Part shown: positions 1 to 13,879 of the stretch, piece after piece | Position numbering within the stretch: the stretch's first letter is position 1 | How the letters are laid out: every line of letters begins with the position of its first letter | Assembly (NCBI GenBank): GCA_017654935.2 | Contig: CM065698.1 | Span: 287,426-351,425, forward strand | Direction: 5' to 3' | DNA: 64,000 bases | From: Phymorhynchus buccinoides | Taxonomy: Eukaryota; Mollusca; Gastropoda; Neogastropoda; Raphitomidae | Made by a program: the position numbers and the translations under genes | Notes under the pieces: model-generated | What the model was told of the DNA's origin: nothing | Database searches by the model: none | What the model saw: the letters and a program-made list of their open reading frames with translations, nothing else

Positions 1-3000
1 AAGCGTGAAAGAGCGCACACACATGCAAACGGAGAGACTGACAGACTGAGAGAGAGAGAGGGGGGGGGGAGAGAGATCAAGAAGGAGTGAAAGAGCGCAC
101 ACACATGCAAACGGAGAGACTGACAGAGAGAGAGAGAGGGGGGGGGAGAGATCAAGAAGGAGTGAAAGAGCGCACACACATGCAAACGGAGAGACTGACA
201 CAGAGAGAGAGAGAGGGGGGGGGAGAGATCAAGAAGGAGTGAAAGAGCGCACACACACATGCAAACGGAGAGACTGACAGAGAGAGAGAGAGGGGGGGGG
301 GGAGATCAAGAAGGAGTGAAAGAGCGCACACACACATGCAAACGGAGAGACTGACAGAGAGAGAGAGAGAGGGGGGGGGGGAGAGCGCACACACACAAGA
401 AGGAGTGAAAGAGAGCACACACAAGATGCAAACGGAGAGACTGACAGAGAGAGAGAGAGGGGGGGGGGGAGAGATCAAGAAGGAGTGAAAGAGCGCACAC
501 ACACATGCAAACGGAGAGACTGACAGACAGAGAGAGAGAGAGGGGGGGGGGGGAGATCAAGAAGGAGTGAAAGAGCGCACACACACATGCAAACGGAGAG
601 ACTGACAGAGAGAGAGAGAGGGGGGGGGGGAGAGATCAAGAAGGAGTGAAAGAGCGCACACACACATGCAAACGGAGAGACTGACAGAGAGAGAGAGAGG
701 GGGGGGGGAGAGATCAAGAAAAGAGTGAAAGAGCGCACACACACATGCAAACGGAGAGACTGACAGAGAGAGAGAGAGGGGGGGGGGGGAGAGATCAAGA
801 AGGAGTGAAAGAGCGCACACACATGCAAACGGAGAGACTGACAGAGAGAGAGAGAGGGGGGGGGGAGAGATCAAGAAGGAGTGAAAGAGCGCACACACAC
901 ATGCAAACGGAGAGACTGACAGAGAGAGAGAGAGGGGGGGGGGAGAGATCAAGAAGGAGTGAAAGAGCGCACACACACATGCAAACGGAGAGACTGACAG
1001 AGAGAGAGAGGGGGGGGGAGAGATCAAGAAGGAGTGAAAGAGCGCACACACATGCATGCAAAGAGGAGAGACTGACAGAGAGAGAGAGAGAGGGGGGGGG
1101 GGAGATCAAGAAGGAGTGAAAGAGCGCACACACACATGCAAACGGAGAGACTGACAGAGAGAGAGAGAGAGGGGGGGGAGAGATCAAGAAGGAGTGAAAG
1201 AGCGCACACACACATGCAAACGGAGAGACTGACAGACAGAGAGAGAGAGGGGGGGAGGAGAGGGGAGGGAGATCAAGAAGAGAGCGCACACACACATGAA
1301 ACGGAGAGAAAGAGCGCACACACATGCAAACGTGAGACTGACAGAGACTGAGAGAGAGAGAGGGGGGGGGAGAGATCAAGAAGGAGTGAAAGAGCGCACA
1401 CACACATGCAAACGGAGAGACTGACAGAGAGAGAGAAACGGAGATCAAGAAGGAGTGAAAGAGCGCACACACATGAAACGGAGAGACTGACAGAGAGAGA
1501 GAGAGGGGGGGGGGGAGATCAAGAAGGAGTGAAAGAGCGCACACACACATGCAAACGGAGAGACTGACAGAGAGAGAGAGAGGGGGGGGGGGAGAGATCA
1601 AGAAGGAGTGAAAGAGCGCACACACACATGCAAACGGAGAGACTGACAGAGAGAGAGAGAGAGGGGGGGGGAGGGGGAGAGAGATCAAGAAGGAGTGAAA
1701 GAGCGCACACACATGCAAAGACGGAGAGACTGACAGAGAGAGAGAGAGAGGGGGGGGGGGAGAGAGATCAAGAAGGAGTGAAAGAGCGCACACACACATG
1801 CAAACGGAGAGACTGACAGAGAGAGAGAGAGAGAGGGGGGGGGGAGAGATCAAGAAGGAGTGAAAGAGCGCACACACACATGCAAACGGAGAGACTGACA
1901 GACAGAGAGAGAGAGAGGGGGGGGGGGAGAGAAGAAGGAGTGAAAGAGCGCACACACACATGCAAGGAAGACTGACAGACAGAGAGAGAGAGAGGGGGGG
2001 GGAGAGATCAAGAAGGAGTGAAGAGCGCACACACACATGCAAACGGAGAGAGACTGACAGAGATCAAGAAGAAGAGAGAGAGGGGGGGGGAGAGAGATCA
2101 AGAAGGAGTGAAAGAGCGCACACACACATGCAAACGGAGAGACTGACAGAGAGAGAGAGAGGGGGGGGGGGGGAGATCAAGAAGGAGTGAAAGAGCGCAC
2201 ACACACATGCAAACGGAGAGACTGACAGAGAGAGAGAGAGGGGGGGGGGGAGAGATCAAGAAGGAGTGAAAGAGCGCACACACACATGCAAACGGAGAGA
2301 CTGACAGAGAGAGAGAGAGGGGGGGGGGAGAGATCAAGAAGGTTGAGTGAAAGAGCGCACACACACATGCAAACGGAGAGACTGACAGAGAGAGAGAGAG
2401 AGGGGGGGGGGGAGAGATCAAGAAGGAGTGAAAGAGCGCACACACACATGCAAACGGAGAGACTGACTGAGATCAGAGAGACATGCAAACGGAGACTGGG
2501 AGAGAGATCAAGAAGGAGTGAAAGAGCGCACACACACATGCAAACGGAGAGACTGACAGAGAGAGAGAGAGGGAGGGGGGGGGGAGATCAAGAAGGAGTG
2601 AAAGAGCGCACACACACATGCAAACGGAGAGAGAGACAGAGAGAGAGAGGGGGGGGGAGAGATCAAGAAGGAGTGAAAGAGCGCACACACATGCAAACGG
2701 AGAGACTGACAGAGAGAGAGAGAGGGGGGGGGGAGATCAAGAAGGAGTGAAAGAGCGCACACACACATGCAAACGGAGAGACTGACAGAGAGAGAGAGAG
2801 AGGGGGGGGGGAGATCAAGAAGGAGTGAAAGAGCGCACACACACATGCAAACGGAGAGACTGACAGAGAGAGAGAGAGAGGGGGGGGGAGATCAAGAAGG
2901 AGTGAAAGAGCGCACACACACATGCAAACGGAGAGACTGACAGATCAAGAAGATCAAGAAGGAGTGAAAGAGCGCACACACACATGCAAACGGAGAGACT

Positions 3001-4816
3001 GACAGAGAGAGAGAGAGGGGGGGGGGGAGATCAAGAAGGAGTGAAAGAGCGCACACACACATGCAAACGGAGAGACTGACAGAGAGAGAGAGAGAGGGGG
3101 GGGGGGAAGAAGGAGTGAAAGAGCGCACACACACATGCAAACATGCAAACAGAGAGAGAGGGGGGGGAGATCAAGAAGAGAGAGCGCACACACACATGCA
3201 AACGGAGGGGGGGGAGATCAAGAAGGAGTGAAAGAGCGCACACACACATGCAAACGGAGAGACTGACTGAGAGAGAGAGAGAGAGGGGGGGGGAGCGCAC
3301 AGATCAAGAAGGAGTGAAAGAGCGCACACACACATGCAAACGGAGAGACTGACAGAGAGATGAGAGAGAGAGAGGGGGGGGGGGGAGATCAAGAAGGAGT
3401 GAAAGAGCGCACACACACATGCAAACGGGAGACTGACAGAGAGAGGGGGGAGATCAAGAAGGAGTGAAAGAGCGCACACACACATGCAAACGGAGAGACT
3501 GACAGAGAGAGAGAGAGAGGGGGGAGGAAAGAGAGATCAAGAAGGAGTGAAAGAGCGCACACACACATGCAAACGGAGAGACTGACAGACAGAGAGAGAG
3601 AAGGAGTGAAAGAGCGCACACACATGCAAACGGGGGGAGAGAGATCAAGAAGGAGTGAAAGAGCGCACACACACATGCAAACGGAGAGACTGACAGAGAG
3701 AGAGAGAGGGGGGGGGGAGATCAAGAAGGAGTGAAAGAGCGCACACACACATGCAAACGGAGAGACTGACAGAGAGAGAGAGAGGGGGGGGGGAGATCAA
3801 GAAGGAGTGAAAGAGCGCACACACACATGCAAACGGAGAGACTGACAGAGAGAGAGAGAGGGGGGGGGGAGAGATCAAGAAGGAGTGAAAGAGCGCACAC
3901 ACACATGCAAACGGAGAGACTGACAGAGAGAGAGAGAGGGGGGGGGGGGAAGGAGTGAAAGAGCGCACACACACATGCAAACGAGAGACTGACAGTGAGA
4001 AGAGCGCGCACACACATGCAAACGGAGAGACTGACAGATGCAGAGAGAGGGAGAGAGAGAGAGAGAGAGAGGGGGGGGGAGAGATCAAGAAGGAGAAGGA
4101 GTGAAAGAGCGCACACACACATGCAAACGGAGAGACTGACAGAGAGAGAGAGAGGGGGGGGGGGGGAGAAGGAGTCAAGAAGGAGTGAAAGAGCGCACAC
4201 ACACATGCAAACGGAGAGACTGAAAGAGCGCACAGAGAGAGAGAGACTGACAGAGGGGGGGGGGGAGATCAAGAAGGAGTGAAAGAGCGCACACACATGC
4301 AAACGGAGAGACTGACAGAGAGAGAGAGAGGGGGGGGGGGGAGAGATCAAGAAGGAGTGAAAGAGCGCACACACATGCAAACGGAGAGACTGACAGAGAG
4401 AGAGAGAGGGGGGGGGGAGAGATCAAGAAGGAGTGAAAGAGCGCACACACATGCAAACGGAGAGACTGACAGAGAGAGAGAGAGGGGGGGGGAGAGATCA
4501 AGAAGGAGTGAAAGAGCGCACACACACATGCAAACGGAGAGACTGACAGAGAGAGAGAGAGAGGGGGGGGGGGAGAGATCAAGAAGGAGTGAAAGAGCGC
4601 ACACACATGCAAACGGAGAGACTGACAGAGAGAGAGAGAGGGGGGGGGAGAAAGAGATCAAGAAGGAGTGAAAGAGCGCACACACACATGCAAACGGAGA
4701 GACTGACAGAGAGAGAGAGAGAGAGGGGGGGGGAGAGATCAAGAAGGAGTGAAAGAGCGCACACACACATGCAAACGGAGAGACTGACAGAGAGAGAGAG
4801 AGAGGGGGGTGGTCAG
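1..4816 (+). repeat. ~80-bp purine-rich minisatellite with G-tracts
   Basis: About 58 head-to-tail units of roughly 80 bp. Each unit has a block GATCAAGAAGGAGTGAAAGA, then GCGCACACACACATGCAAAC, GGAGAGACTGACAG, a (GA)n run and an uninterrupted run of 7-12 G. Units differ mainly in GA and G-run length, with some truncated or rearranged units (for example 1270-1330, 2460-2510, 3140-3220, 4215-4260). Long open frames on both strands (up to 415 codons) come from a unit length near a multiple of three and from stop-free CT/GA text, so they are not genes. The array starts before the window. Confidence 0.97.
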
Positions 4817-4911
4817 AGAGAGAGAAGGAGAGAACGAGCAAAAAGTGAGAGAAAGAGACAGACAGAGAGGGGTGAGAGAGAGAGGGGGGTGAGGACAGAT
4901 GGAGGGAGATG
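4817..4911. other. Degenerate GA-rich border of the minisatellite
   Basis: Purine-rich sequence (GAGAGA, GGGGTGAGAG, GGAGATGG) without the unit structure of the array. No gene or motif is seen. It separates the minisatellite from the U2-headed element. Confidence 0.6.
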
Positions 4912-5035
4912 GAAGTTCAGTTTAACGTCGCGCATCGGCTTTCGCCATGTACGACGGGCTGAACAAACCAACCATGGTATAAACAAAAATTTATGTTCCT
5001 GAATCACTGTCTTAGCCAAAAGGCCGAGAAGCGAT
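4912..5035 (-). mobile_element. Candidate short SINE with a U2 snRNA head
   Basis: Read on the minus strand, the unit starts with 25 nt matching the 5' end of U2 snRNA (5011-5035). A ~70-nt body without an open frame follows, then a hairpin GGC-GAAA-GCC (4937-4946) and, after a short spacer, GACGTTAAAC (4920-4929). The same hairpin-plus-GACGT(T)AAAC arrangement ends the LINE and SINEs at 22-32 kb in this window, which supports reading this as a retroposed element with an snRNA head and a LINE-recognised tail. Known SINEU elements have snRNA-derived heads. No clear target duplication was found and only one copy is in the window, so a one-off chimeric retrocopy made by template switching is the main alternative. 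Confidence 0.5.
5011..5035 (-). pseudogene. U2 snRNA 5'-end fragment (25 nt)
   Basis: The minus strand reads ATCGCTTCTCGGCCTTTTGG and then CTAAG, which is the conserved first 25 nt of spliceosomal U2 snRNA. The match stops exactly there: the next bases (ACAGTGATTC) do not continue into the U2 branch-site recognition region (ATCAAGTGTAGTA). It therefore cannot make a functional U2. It is either the head of a SINE-like element or a truncated snRNA retrocopy. Confidence 0.85.
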
Positions 5036-5067
5036 CAGTCCTGAGAGGGAGGGAGAGAGAGAGAAGC

Positions 5068-5369
<302 letters not shown>

Positions 5370-5896
5370 CTCTGTCTCTCTCTTTCTCTCACTTTTTGTT
5401 CTTTCTCTCCTTCTCTCTGTCTGTCAGTCTCTCTCCGTTTGCATGTGTGTGTGTGCGCTCTTTCTCTCCTTCTTCATCGCTCCCCCCCCCCCCCCCCTCT
5501 CTCTCTCAGTCTCTCCGTTTGCCCCCCCCCTTCTTCATCGCTCTCTCTCTGCCCCCCCCCCCCCTGTCTGTCTCTCTCCTCTCTCCGTTTGCATGTGTGT
5601 GTGTGCGCTCTTTCTCTCCTTCTTCATCGCTCTCTCTCTCCCCCTATCTGCCCCCCCCCCCCCTCTCTCTCTCCTCTCTCTCTGTCAGTCTCTCTCCGTT
5701 TGCATGTGTGTGTGTGCGCTCTTTCTCTCCTTCTTCATCGCTCTCTCTCTCTGCCCCCCCCCCCTCTCTCTCCCCCCCCCTCTCTCTCTGTCTGTCTCTC
5801 TCCGTTTGCATGTGTGTGTGTGCGCTCTTTCTCTCCTTCTTCATCGCTCTCTCTCTGCCCCCCCCCCTCCCTCTCTGCCCCCCCCTCTCTCTCTGC

Positions 5897-5937
<41 letters not shown>

Positions 5938-6037
5938 CGTTTGCATGTGTGTGTGTGCGCTCTTTCTCTCCTTCTTCATCGCTCTCTCTCTCTGCCCCCC
6001 CCCCCTCTCTCTCTGTCTGCCTGTCTCTGTCTCTGTC
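5370..6037 (-). repeat. Inverted block of the ~80-bp minisatellite (variant)
   Basis: CT-rich sequence with about six occurrences of CTCTCCGTTTGCATGTGTGT followed by GCGCTCTTTCTC, CTTCTTCATCGC and C-runs of 6-15. This is the reverse complement of the 1-4816 unit, in a variant where the GATCAAGAAGGAG block reads GCGATGAAGAAGGAG. The two blocks are therefore inverted relative to each other. Open frames of up to 263 codons are low-complexity Ser/Leu/Pro text. Confidence 0.93.
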
Positions 6038-6737
<700 letters not shown>

Positions 6738-6794
6738 TTGCATGAGTACATGTGCGTGCGTCAGCCTGTGTGTGTGCGTGCGTTCAGAGGTGCT

Positions 6795-6860
6795 GGCGCG
6801 GGCGCGGGTTAGGGCGCGGGTTAGGGCGCGGGTTAGGGCGCAGGTTAGGGCGCGGGTTAG
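6795..6860 (+). repeat. Telomere-like 12-bp repeat (GGGCGCGGGTTA)
   Basis: About five units of GGGCGCGGGTTA in tandem, one with CAG for CGG. Each junction contains GGTTAGGG, so the animal telomere hexamer TTAGGG recurs every 12 bp. It is internal and short, so it is not a chromosome end. Origin by decay of interstitial telomere DNA or by chance expansion is undecided. Confidence 0.8.
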
Positions 6861-6927
6861 TGTACTCAATGCAGTATTAAAATTATATAAAAACTATCTA
6901 TGTTATATTTTTAAGAGAGAGAGGTAT

Positions 6928-7072
6928 GGAGAGAGAGAGAGTCATTTTAGTACGCAAATAATCATAATTGATGTTGTTAACTTCACACATACACGTGCGC
7001 GCAGACACACACACACACACATATATACATAGATACACACGCGCGCGTACACATCGATACACATTCACGCGC

Positions 7073-7104
<32 letters not shown>

Positions 7105-7105
7105 G

Positions 7106-7139
<34 letters not shown>

Positions 7140-7199
7140 TTTTAGTACGTAAATAATCATGATTGATTTTGCTAACTACACACATACGCGTGCGCGCAG

Positions 7200-7298
<99 letters not shown>

Positions 7299-7354
7299 CA
7301 CACGCGCGCGTACACACTCATCGATACACATTCACCCGCAGAGAGAGAGAGAGA
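6928..7354. repeat. Two tandem copies of a ~190-bp mixed microsatellite module
   Basis: Two direct copies start at about 6934 and 7133 with GAGTCATTTTAGTACG. Each continues through AAATAATCAT, TTGAT..TTG.TAACT, a CGTGCGCGCAGAC block, (CA)n, (TA)n, CGCGCGTACACA and TCGATACACATTCAC into (GA)n. The second copy has a much longer (CA)n (about 7202-7283) and is cut by the assembly gap. No gene is supported. Confidence 0.9.
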
Positions 7355-7854
7355 NNNNNNNNNNNNNNNNNNNNNNNNNNNNNNNNNNNNNNNNNNNNNN
7401 NNNNNNNNNNNNNNNNNNNNNNNNNNNNNNNNNNNNNNNNNNNNNNNNNNNNNNNNNNNNNNNNNNNNNNNNNNNNNNNNNNNNNNNNNNNNNNNNNNNN
7501 NNNNNNNNNNNNNNNNNNNNNNNNNNNNNNNNNNNNNNNNNNNNNNNNNNNNNNNNNNNNNNNNNNNNNNNNNNNNNNNNNNNNNNNNNNNNNNNNNNNN
7601 NNNNNNNNNNNNNNNNNNNNNNNNNNNNNNNNNNNNNNNNNNNNNNNNNNNNNNNNNNNNNNNNNNNNNNNNNNNNNNNNNNNNNNNNNNNNNNNNNNNN
7701 NNNNNNNNNNNNNNNNNNNNNNNNNNNNNNNNNNNNNNNNNNNNNNNNNNNNNNNNNNNNNNNNNNNNNNNNNNNNNNNNNNNNNNNNNNNNNNNNNNNN
7801 NNNNNNNNNNNNNNNNNNNNNNNNNNNNNNNNNNNNNNNNNNNNNNNNNNNNNN
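7355..7854. other. Assembly gap (500 N)
   Basis: Exactly 500 N, the usual placeholder for a gap of unknown size. It joins a GA microsatellite to a satellite array. Confidence 0.99.
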
Positions 7855-10800
7855 AAAATATAACAACTTACTATGGCTCCACACAGTTAGCCTCTTATAT
7901 CACAGAAAATATAACAACTGACTAATGATCTCCACGGCAGCTAGCCTCATAATCAGCAAATATAACACCTGCTAATGATCTCCACACAGTCTAGCCTCTA
8001 GATCACAGAAATATGAAACAACGGACTTATGATACTCCCACAGCTACCCTCTATATCAGACAATATAACTACTAATGATCTCCAACACAGCTAGCCTCTA
8101 TATCACATAAAAATAACACCCCACTGACTAATGATCTCCACACAGCGAGCCTCTATATCAGTAAAAATATAACTGACTAATGATCTCCAACCACAGCACG
8201 CTCTTATCACAGAAAAATATAACAAAACTGACTAACGATCTCCACACAGCTACCTCTATATCACAGAAGAAATATAACTGACTAATGATCTCCACGCAGC
8301 TAGCCTCTATATCCAGAAAATATAACAACCTGCCTTAATGATCTCTACACAGCTATCCTCTTAAATCAGAAATATAAACTTACTAATAATGAGTCTCCAC
8401 ACAGCTAGCCTCTATATCACAGAAACTATAACAACAACTGACTAATGATCTCCAACACATCTAGCCTCTATATAACAGAAAATATAACACCTGCCTCATG
8501 ATCTCCACACAGCTAGCCGCTATAATCACAGAAAATATAACTAACACTGACTAATGATCTCCATGCAGCTAGCCTTCTATATCACAGAAAATATAACTAA
8601 CAACTGACTAATATCTCCACACAGCTAAACTCTATATCACAGAAAATAAACAACTGACTAATATCTGCCACGCAGCTAGCCTTTCTATTCACAGAAAATA
8701 TAACAACTTACTTAAAATGATCTCCACACCGCTAGCCTCTCTATCCGAAAATATCACTGACCTAATGATCTCCACCAGCTAGCCTCTATATCCAAAAACT
8801 ATACTGACGTAATGAATCATTCCACCGCACAGTTAGCCCTCTATATCAACCGATCAAATAACTGACTAATGACTCCACACAGCTAGCCGCTATTCAGAAA
8901 ATATAACTGACTAATGATCTCCACGCAGCTATACTCTATTCACAGAAAATATAACTGACTAATGATCATCCACAATAAAGCTAAGGCCTCTATAAACAGA
9001 AAATATAACAAACACTGACTAATGATCTCTCACACGCTAGCCTCTCTATCAGAAAATATACAAATGACTAATGATCTCCACACAGCACCTCTATAATCAC
9101 AGAAATATAACAACTGACTATGATCTCCACACAGCTAGCCTCCTCTATCATAAAATATAACAACTGACTAATGATCTCCACACAGCTAGCCCTCTCTATC
9201 AGAAAATATAACAATGACTTAATGATCTCCACACAGCTAGCCTCTCTATCATAAAATATGATAAATGACTTAATGATCTCCACACAGCTAGCCTCTCCAT
9301 CAGAAAATATAACACTGCGTAATGATCTTCCCACACAGCTAGCCTCTCTATCGGAAAATATACAACTGACTTAATGATCTCCACACAGCTAGCCTCTCTA
9401 TCAAAAATATAACTGAACTAATGGTCTCCACAAACAGCTAGACTCTATATCAGAAACTATAACAACGACTAATGATCTCCACACAGCTAGCCTCTAATCA
9501 CAGAAAAATATAACTGAATAATGATCTCCACGCAGCTAAGCCTCTAACACAGAAAATATTAACTGAACTAATGATCGCCATGCAGCTATACTCTATATCA
9601 CAGAAAATTAACACTGACTTAATGAGCTCTACACCGCTGCCTCTATATCACAGAAATATAACTGACTATGATCTCCACAAATCACAGCTAGCCCTATATC
9701 ACAGAAAATATACTGACGAATGATCTCCACAAAGCTAAGCCTCTATAAATCACAGAACATACAACTGGACTAATGATCTCCACACAGCTAGCCTCTATAC
9801 ACAGAAAATATAACTGCTAATGATCTCCAACAAAGCCAGCCGCTATATCAGAAAATAGAAACTGACTATGATCTCCACGCACTAGACTACTATATCAGAA
9901 AATTACAACTGACTAATGAATCTCCCAACAGCTAGCTAGCCTCCTATATCCGGAAAATATAACTGATAATTATCTCCACACAGCTAAGCCCTCTATATCA
10001 CAGAAAAATAACGACTGACTATGTGACTCCACGCAGCTAGCCTCTCTATCGAACTTTAAATCTGAATAATGATCTCCACACAAGCTAGCCTCTGATATTC
10101 ACAGAAAATATAACAAACAACTGACTAATGAATCTCCACACAGCTAGCCTCTTATCAGAAAATATAACTGACTATGATCTTCCACGCATCTAGCCTCTAT
10201 AATCACAGAAAATATAACTTGACTATGATCACCATGCAGCTAGCCTCCTATATCACAGAAAATATAACAACTGACTTAATGCATCTCTACAACAGCTATC
10301 CTCTATATCCGAAAAAAATACTGACTATGTCTCCACACAGGCTTAGCCTCTATATCACAGAAAATATAACAACTGACTAGTGATATCCACACAGCTATGC
10401 CCTCTATATCATAATAATAACTGACTAATGATACTCCCACAGCTAGCCTCTATCTCCAGAAAATATAACAAGCACTGACTAATGATCTCCACAGCAGCTA
10501 GCCTCTATATCACAGAAAATATAACAGCTGACTACTGATCTCCACACAGCTACTCTATATCACAGAAAATATAACTAACAACTGACTGTGATCTCCACAC
10601 GCTATCCTCTATAGTCACAGCAAATATAACAACTGACTAATGATCTCCCACCAGCTAAGCCTCTATATCACAGAAAATATAACTAACACTGACTGATGAT
10701 CTCCACACACTAGCTCCTCTATATCAAAGAAATATACAACTACTAATGATCTCCCACACAGCTAGCCTCTATATCACAGAAATATAACACAACTGACTAA

Positions 10801-13703
10801 TGATCTCCACACGCTAACCTCTATATCCCAGAAATATAACAACGGACTTAATGATCTCACACAGCTAGCCTCTCTATCAGAAAATATAACTGACTAATGA
10901 ATCTCCCACGCAGCTACCTCTATATCACAGAAAATATAACTGACTAATGATCTCCACACAGTAGCCTCTATGTCACCGAAAAAATAACTGACTAATGGTC
11001 TCCCACAGCTAGCCTCTCTATCAAAAATAATAACTGACTAATTATCTCCACGCAGCTAGCCTCTATATCACAGAAATATAACACTGATAAATGATCTCTA
11101 CAACACAGCTAGCCTCTATATCAGAAATATAACTGACTAAATGATCTACACACAGCTTCCTCTATATCAACAGAAAATATACAAACAACTGACTACTGTC
11201 TCCACACACTAGCCTCTATGTATCACAGAAAAATTATAACACTGACTATGATCTCCACACAGCTAGCCTCTATATCACAGAAATATAACTAGACACTGAC
11301 TAATGATCTCCAGCGCTAGCCTCTATAGCACAGAAAATATAACTAACAACTGACGATGATTCCACACAGCTAACCTCTATATCCCAGAAAATATACAACT
11401 GACTAATGATCTCCACACAGCTAGCCTCTACTCACAATCTAACAACGGACTTAATGTCTCCGCACGCTAGCCTCTCTATCAGAAATATACCACTGACGTC
11501 ACTGATCTCCACACAGCTAGCCCCTCTCTATCAGAAAATATACAACGGACTTAATGATCTCCACACGCTACCTCTCTATCATAAAATATAACAACTGACT
11601 AATGATCTCCATGCAGCTAGCCTCTATATCAGAAAATATAACAAATGACTAATGATCTCCACACAGCTAGCCTATATATCAGAAAATATAACTGACTAAT
11701 TATCTCCACAAAGCTAGCCTCTATATCAGAAAATATAACAACTGACTAATGATCTCCACGCAGCTAGCCTCTCTATCAGAAAATATAACTGACTGACTAA
11801 TGATCTCCACAAAGCTAGCCTCTATATCATAAAATATAACAGACTAATGATCTCCACTCAGCTAGCCTCTCTATCAGAAAATACAACTGACTTAATGATC
11901 TCCACGCATCTAGCCTCTATATCATAAAATATAACTGACTAATGATCTCCACTCAGCTAGCCTCTCTATCAGAAAATATAACTGACTTAATGATCTCCAC
12001 GCAGCTAGCCTCTATATCACAGAAAATATAACAACTGACTAATGATCTCCATGCAGCTCGCCTCTATATCACAGAACCAATATAACAACTGACTAATGAT
12101 CTCCACTCAGCTAGCCTCTCTATCAGAACTGAAATGATCCACGCAAGCCTCTAATCAAAAAATATAACTGACTAATGATCTCCACAGCAGCTAGCCTCTA
12201 TATATAACAAGAAAATACACAGCTAACAAACATATAACAACTGACTAATGATCTCCACACAGCCTCTAAATTATCAGAGGAAAATAACCTCTATATGACA
12301 GAAAATATAAACAACTGACTAATGATCTCCACACAGCTAGCCTCTCTATTACAGAAAATATAACTGACTTAATGATCTCCACGCAGCTAGCCTCTATATC
12401 ACAGAAAATATAACTGACTAATGATCTCCACACAGCTAGCCTCTATATCACAGAAAATATAAAAACTGACTAATGATCTCCACACAGCTAGCCTCTATAT
12501 CACAGAAAATATAACAACTGACTAATGATCTCCACACAGCTAGCCTCTATATCACAGAAAATATAACTAACAACTGACTAATGATCTCCACACAGCTAAC
12601 CTCTATATCACAGAAAATATAACTAACAACTGACTAATGATCTCCACACAGCTAACCTCTCTATCACAGAAAATATAACAAACAACTGACTAATGATCTC
12701 CACACAGCTAACCTCTCTATCACAGAAAATATAACAACTGACTGATTAATGATCTCCACACAGCTAGCCTCTATATCACAGAAAATATAACTAACAACTG
12801 ACTAATGATCTCCACGCAGCTAGCCTCTATATCACAGAAAATATAACAACTGACTAATGATCTCCACACAGCTAGCCTCTATATCACAGAAAATATAAAA
12901 ACTGACTTAATGATCTCCACACAGCTAGCCTCTATATCAGAAAATATAACTGACTAATGATCTCCACGCAGCTAGCCTCTATATCACAGAAATATAACTG
13001 ACTAATGATCTCCACACAGATAGCCTCTATATCACAGAAAATATAACTGACTAATGATCTCCACGCAGCTAGCCTCTATATCATAAAATATAACTGACTA
13101 ATGATCTCCACAGCAGCTAGCCTCTATATCACAGGTATAGCCTCTATATCACATAAAATATGACTAATGATCTCCACACAGCTAGCCTCTATATCAGAAA
13201 ATATAACTGACTAATGATCTCCACGCAGCTAGCCTCTATATCACAGAAAATATAACTGACTAATGATCTCCACACAGCTAGCCTCTATATCACAGAAAAT
13301 ATAACTGACTATTATCTCCACACAGCTAGCCTCTATATCAGAAAATATAACTGACTAATGATCTCCACGCAGCTAGCCTCTATATCAGAAAATATAACAA
13401 CTGACTTAATGATCTCTACACAGCTAGCCTCTATATCAGAAAATATAACTGACTAATGATCTCCACACAGCTAACCTCTCTATCACAGAAAATATAACAA
13501 CTGACTTAATTATCTCTACACAGCTAGCCTCTATATCAGAAAATATAACTGACTAATGATCTCCACACAGCTAGCCTCTATATCAGAAAATATAACAACT
13601 GACTAATGATCTCCACACAGCTAGCCTCTATATCACAGAAAATATAACAACTGACTAATGATCTCCACAAAGCTAGCCTCTATATCACAGAAAATATAAC
13701 TGA
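7855..13703 (+). repeat. 47-52-bp satellite array, first block
   Basis: Tandem units built on CTGACTAATGATCTCCACAC, AGCTAGCCTCTATATCACAG and AAAATATAA(CAA). Between 7855 and about 11600 the units carry many single-base gains and losses. From about 11600 to 13703 they are clean and regular. The core includes the palindrome GCTAGC and GATC. It is the same family and orientation as 47945-64000. The open frames in it are trivial. Confidence 0.97.
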
Positions 13704-13717
13704 CATTGACAACTGAC

Positions 13718-13873
13718 CCACAAAGCAGAGGGCGAGAATTGGTTGGCTGCTCATTTGCATAAAGGCGTCCTTGATGTCCACCAGGTGTGTCTGGTAGAGG
13801 GCGCTAAATGGCCCCGCCTGGATGAAGGAGAACGGCAAGAGGAGAGTGACTGCCACAATGCTAGCGAAACAAC
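13718..13873 (-). CDS. SLC35F6-like carrier, downstream exon (third seen)
   Basis: Minus-strand exon of 156 bp (52 codons), phase 1 at both ends. The acceptor is ...TCTACAG before GTTGTTTCGC, and the donor is ...TTTGTGG before GTCAGT. It encodes a hydrophobic segment (VAVTLLLPFSFIQAGPFSA) and a loop (THLVDIKDAFMQMSSQPIL). From my knowledge of human SLC35F6 this corresponds to the segment directly after the PLRAVGTEG motif, in the order expected from the upstream exon. SLC35F6 is a drug/metabolite-transporter-fold membrane protein reported on lysosomes. The next exon should lie to the left, but only satellite and gap are present there, so the gene is incomplete in this window. Frame, length and splice signals make a real exon likely. 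Confidence 0.82.
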
Positions 13874-13879
13874 CTGTAG

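Noticed and set aside
795..2042. A 415-codon open frame and many smaller ones in the first minisatellite
   Set aside because: They are translations of a tandem repeat whose unit is near a multiple of three and lacks stops; several frames on both strands are open at once.
6795..6860. A true telomere
   Set aside because: Only about five 12-bp units, not pure TTAGGG, and flanked by ordinary sequence on both sides.
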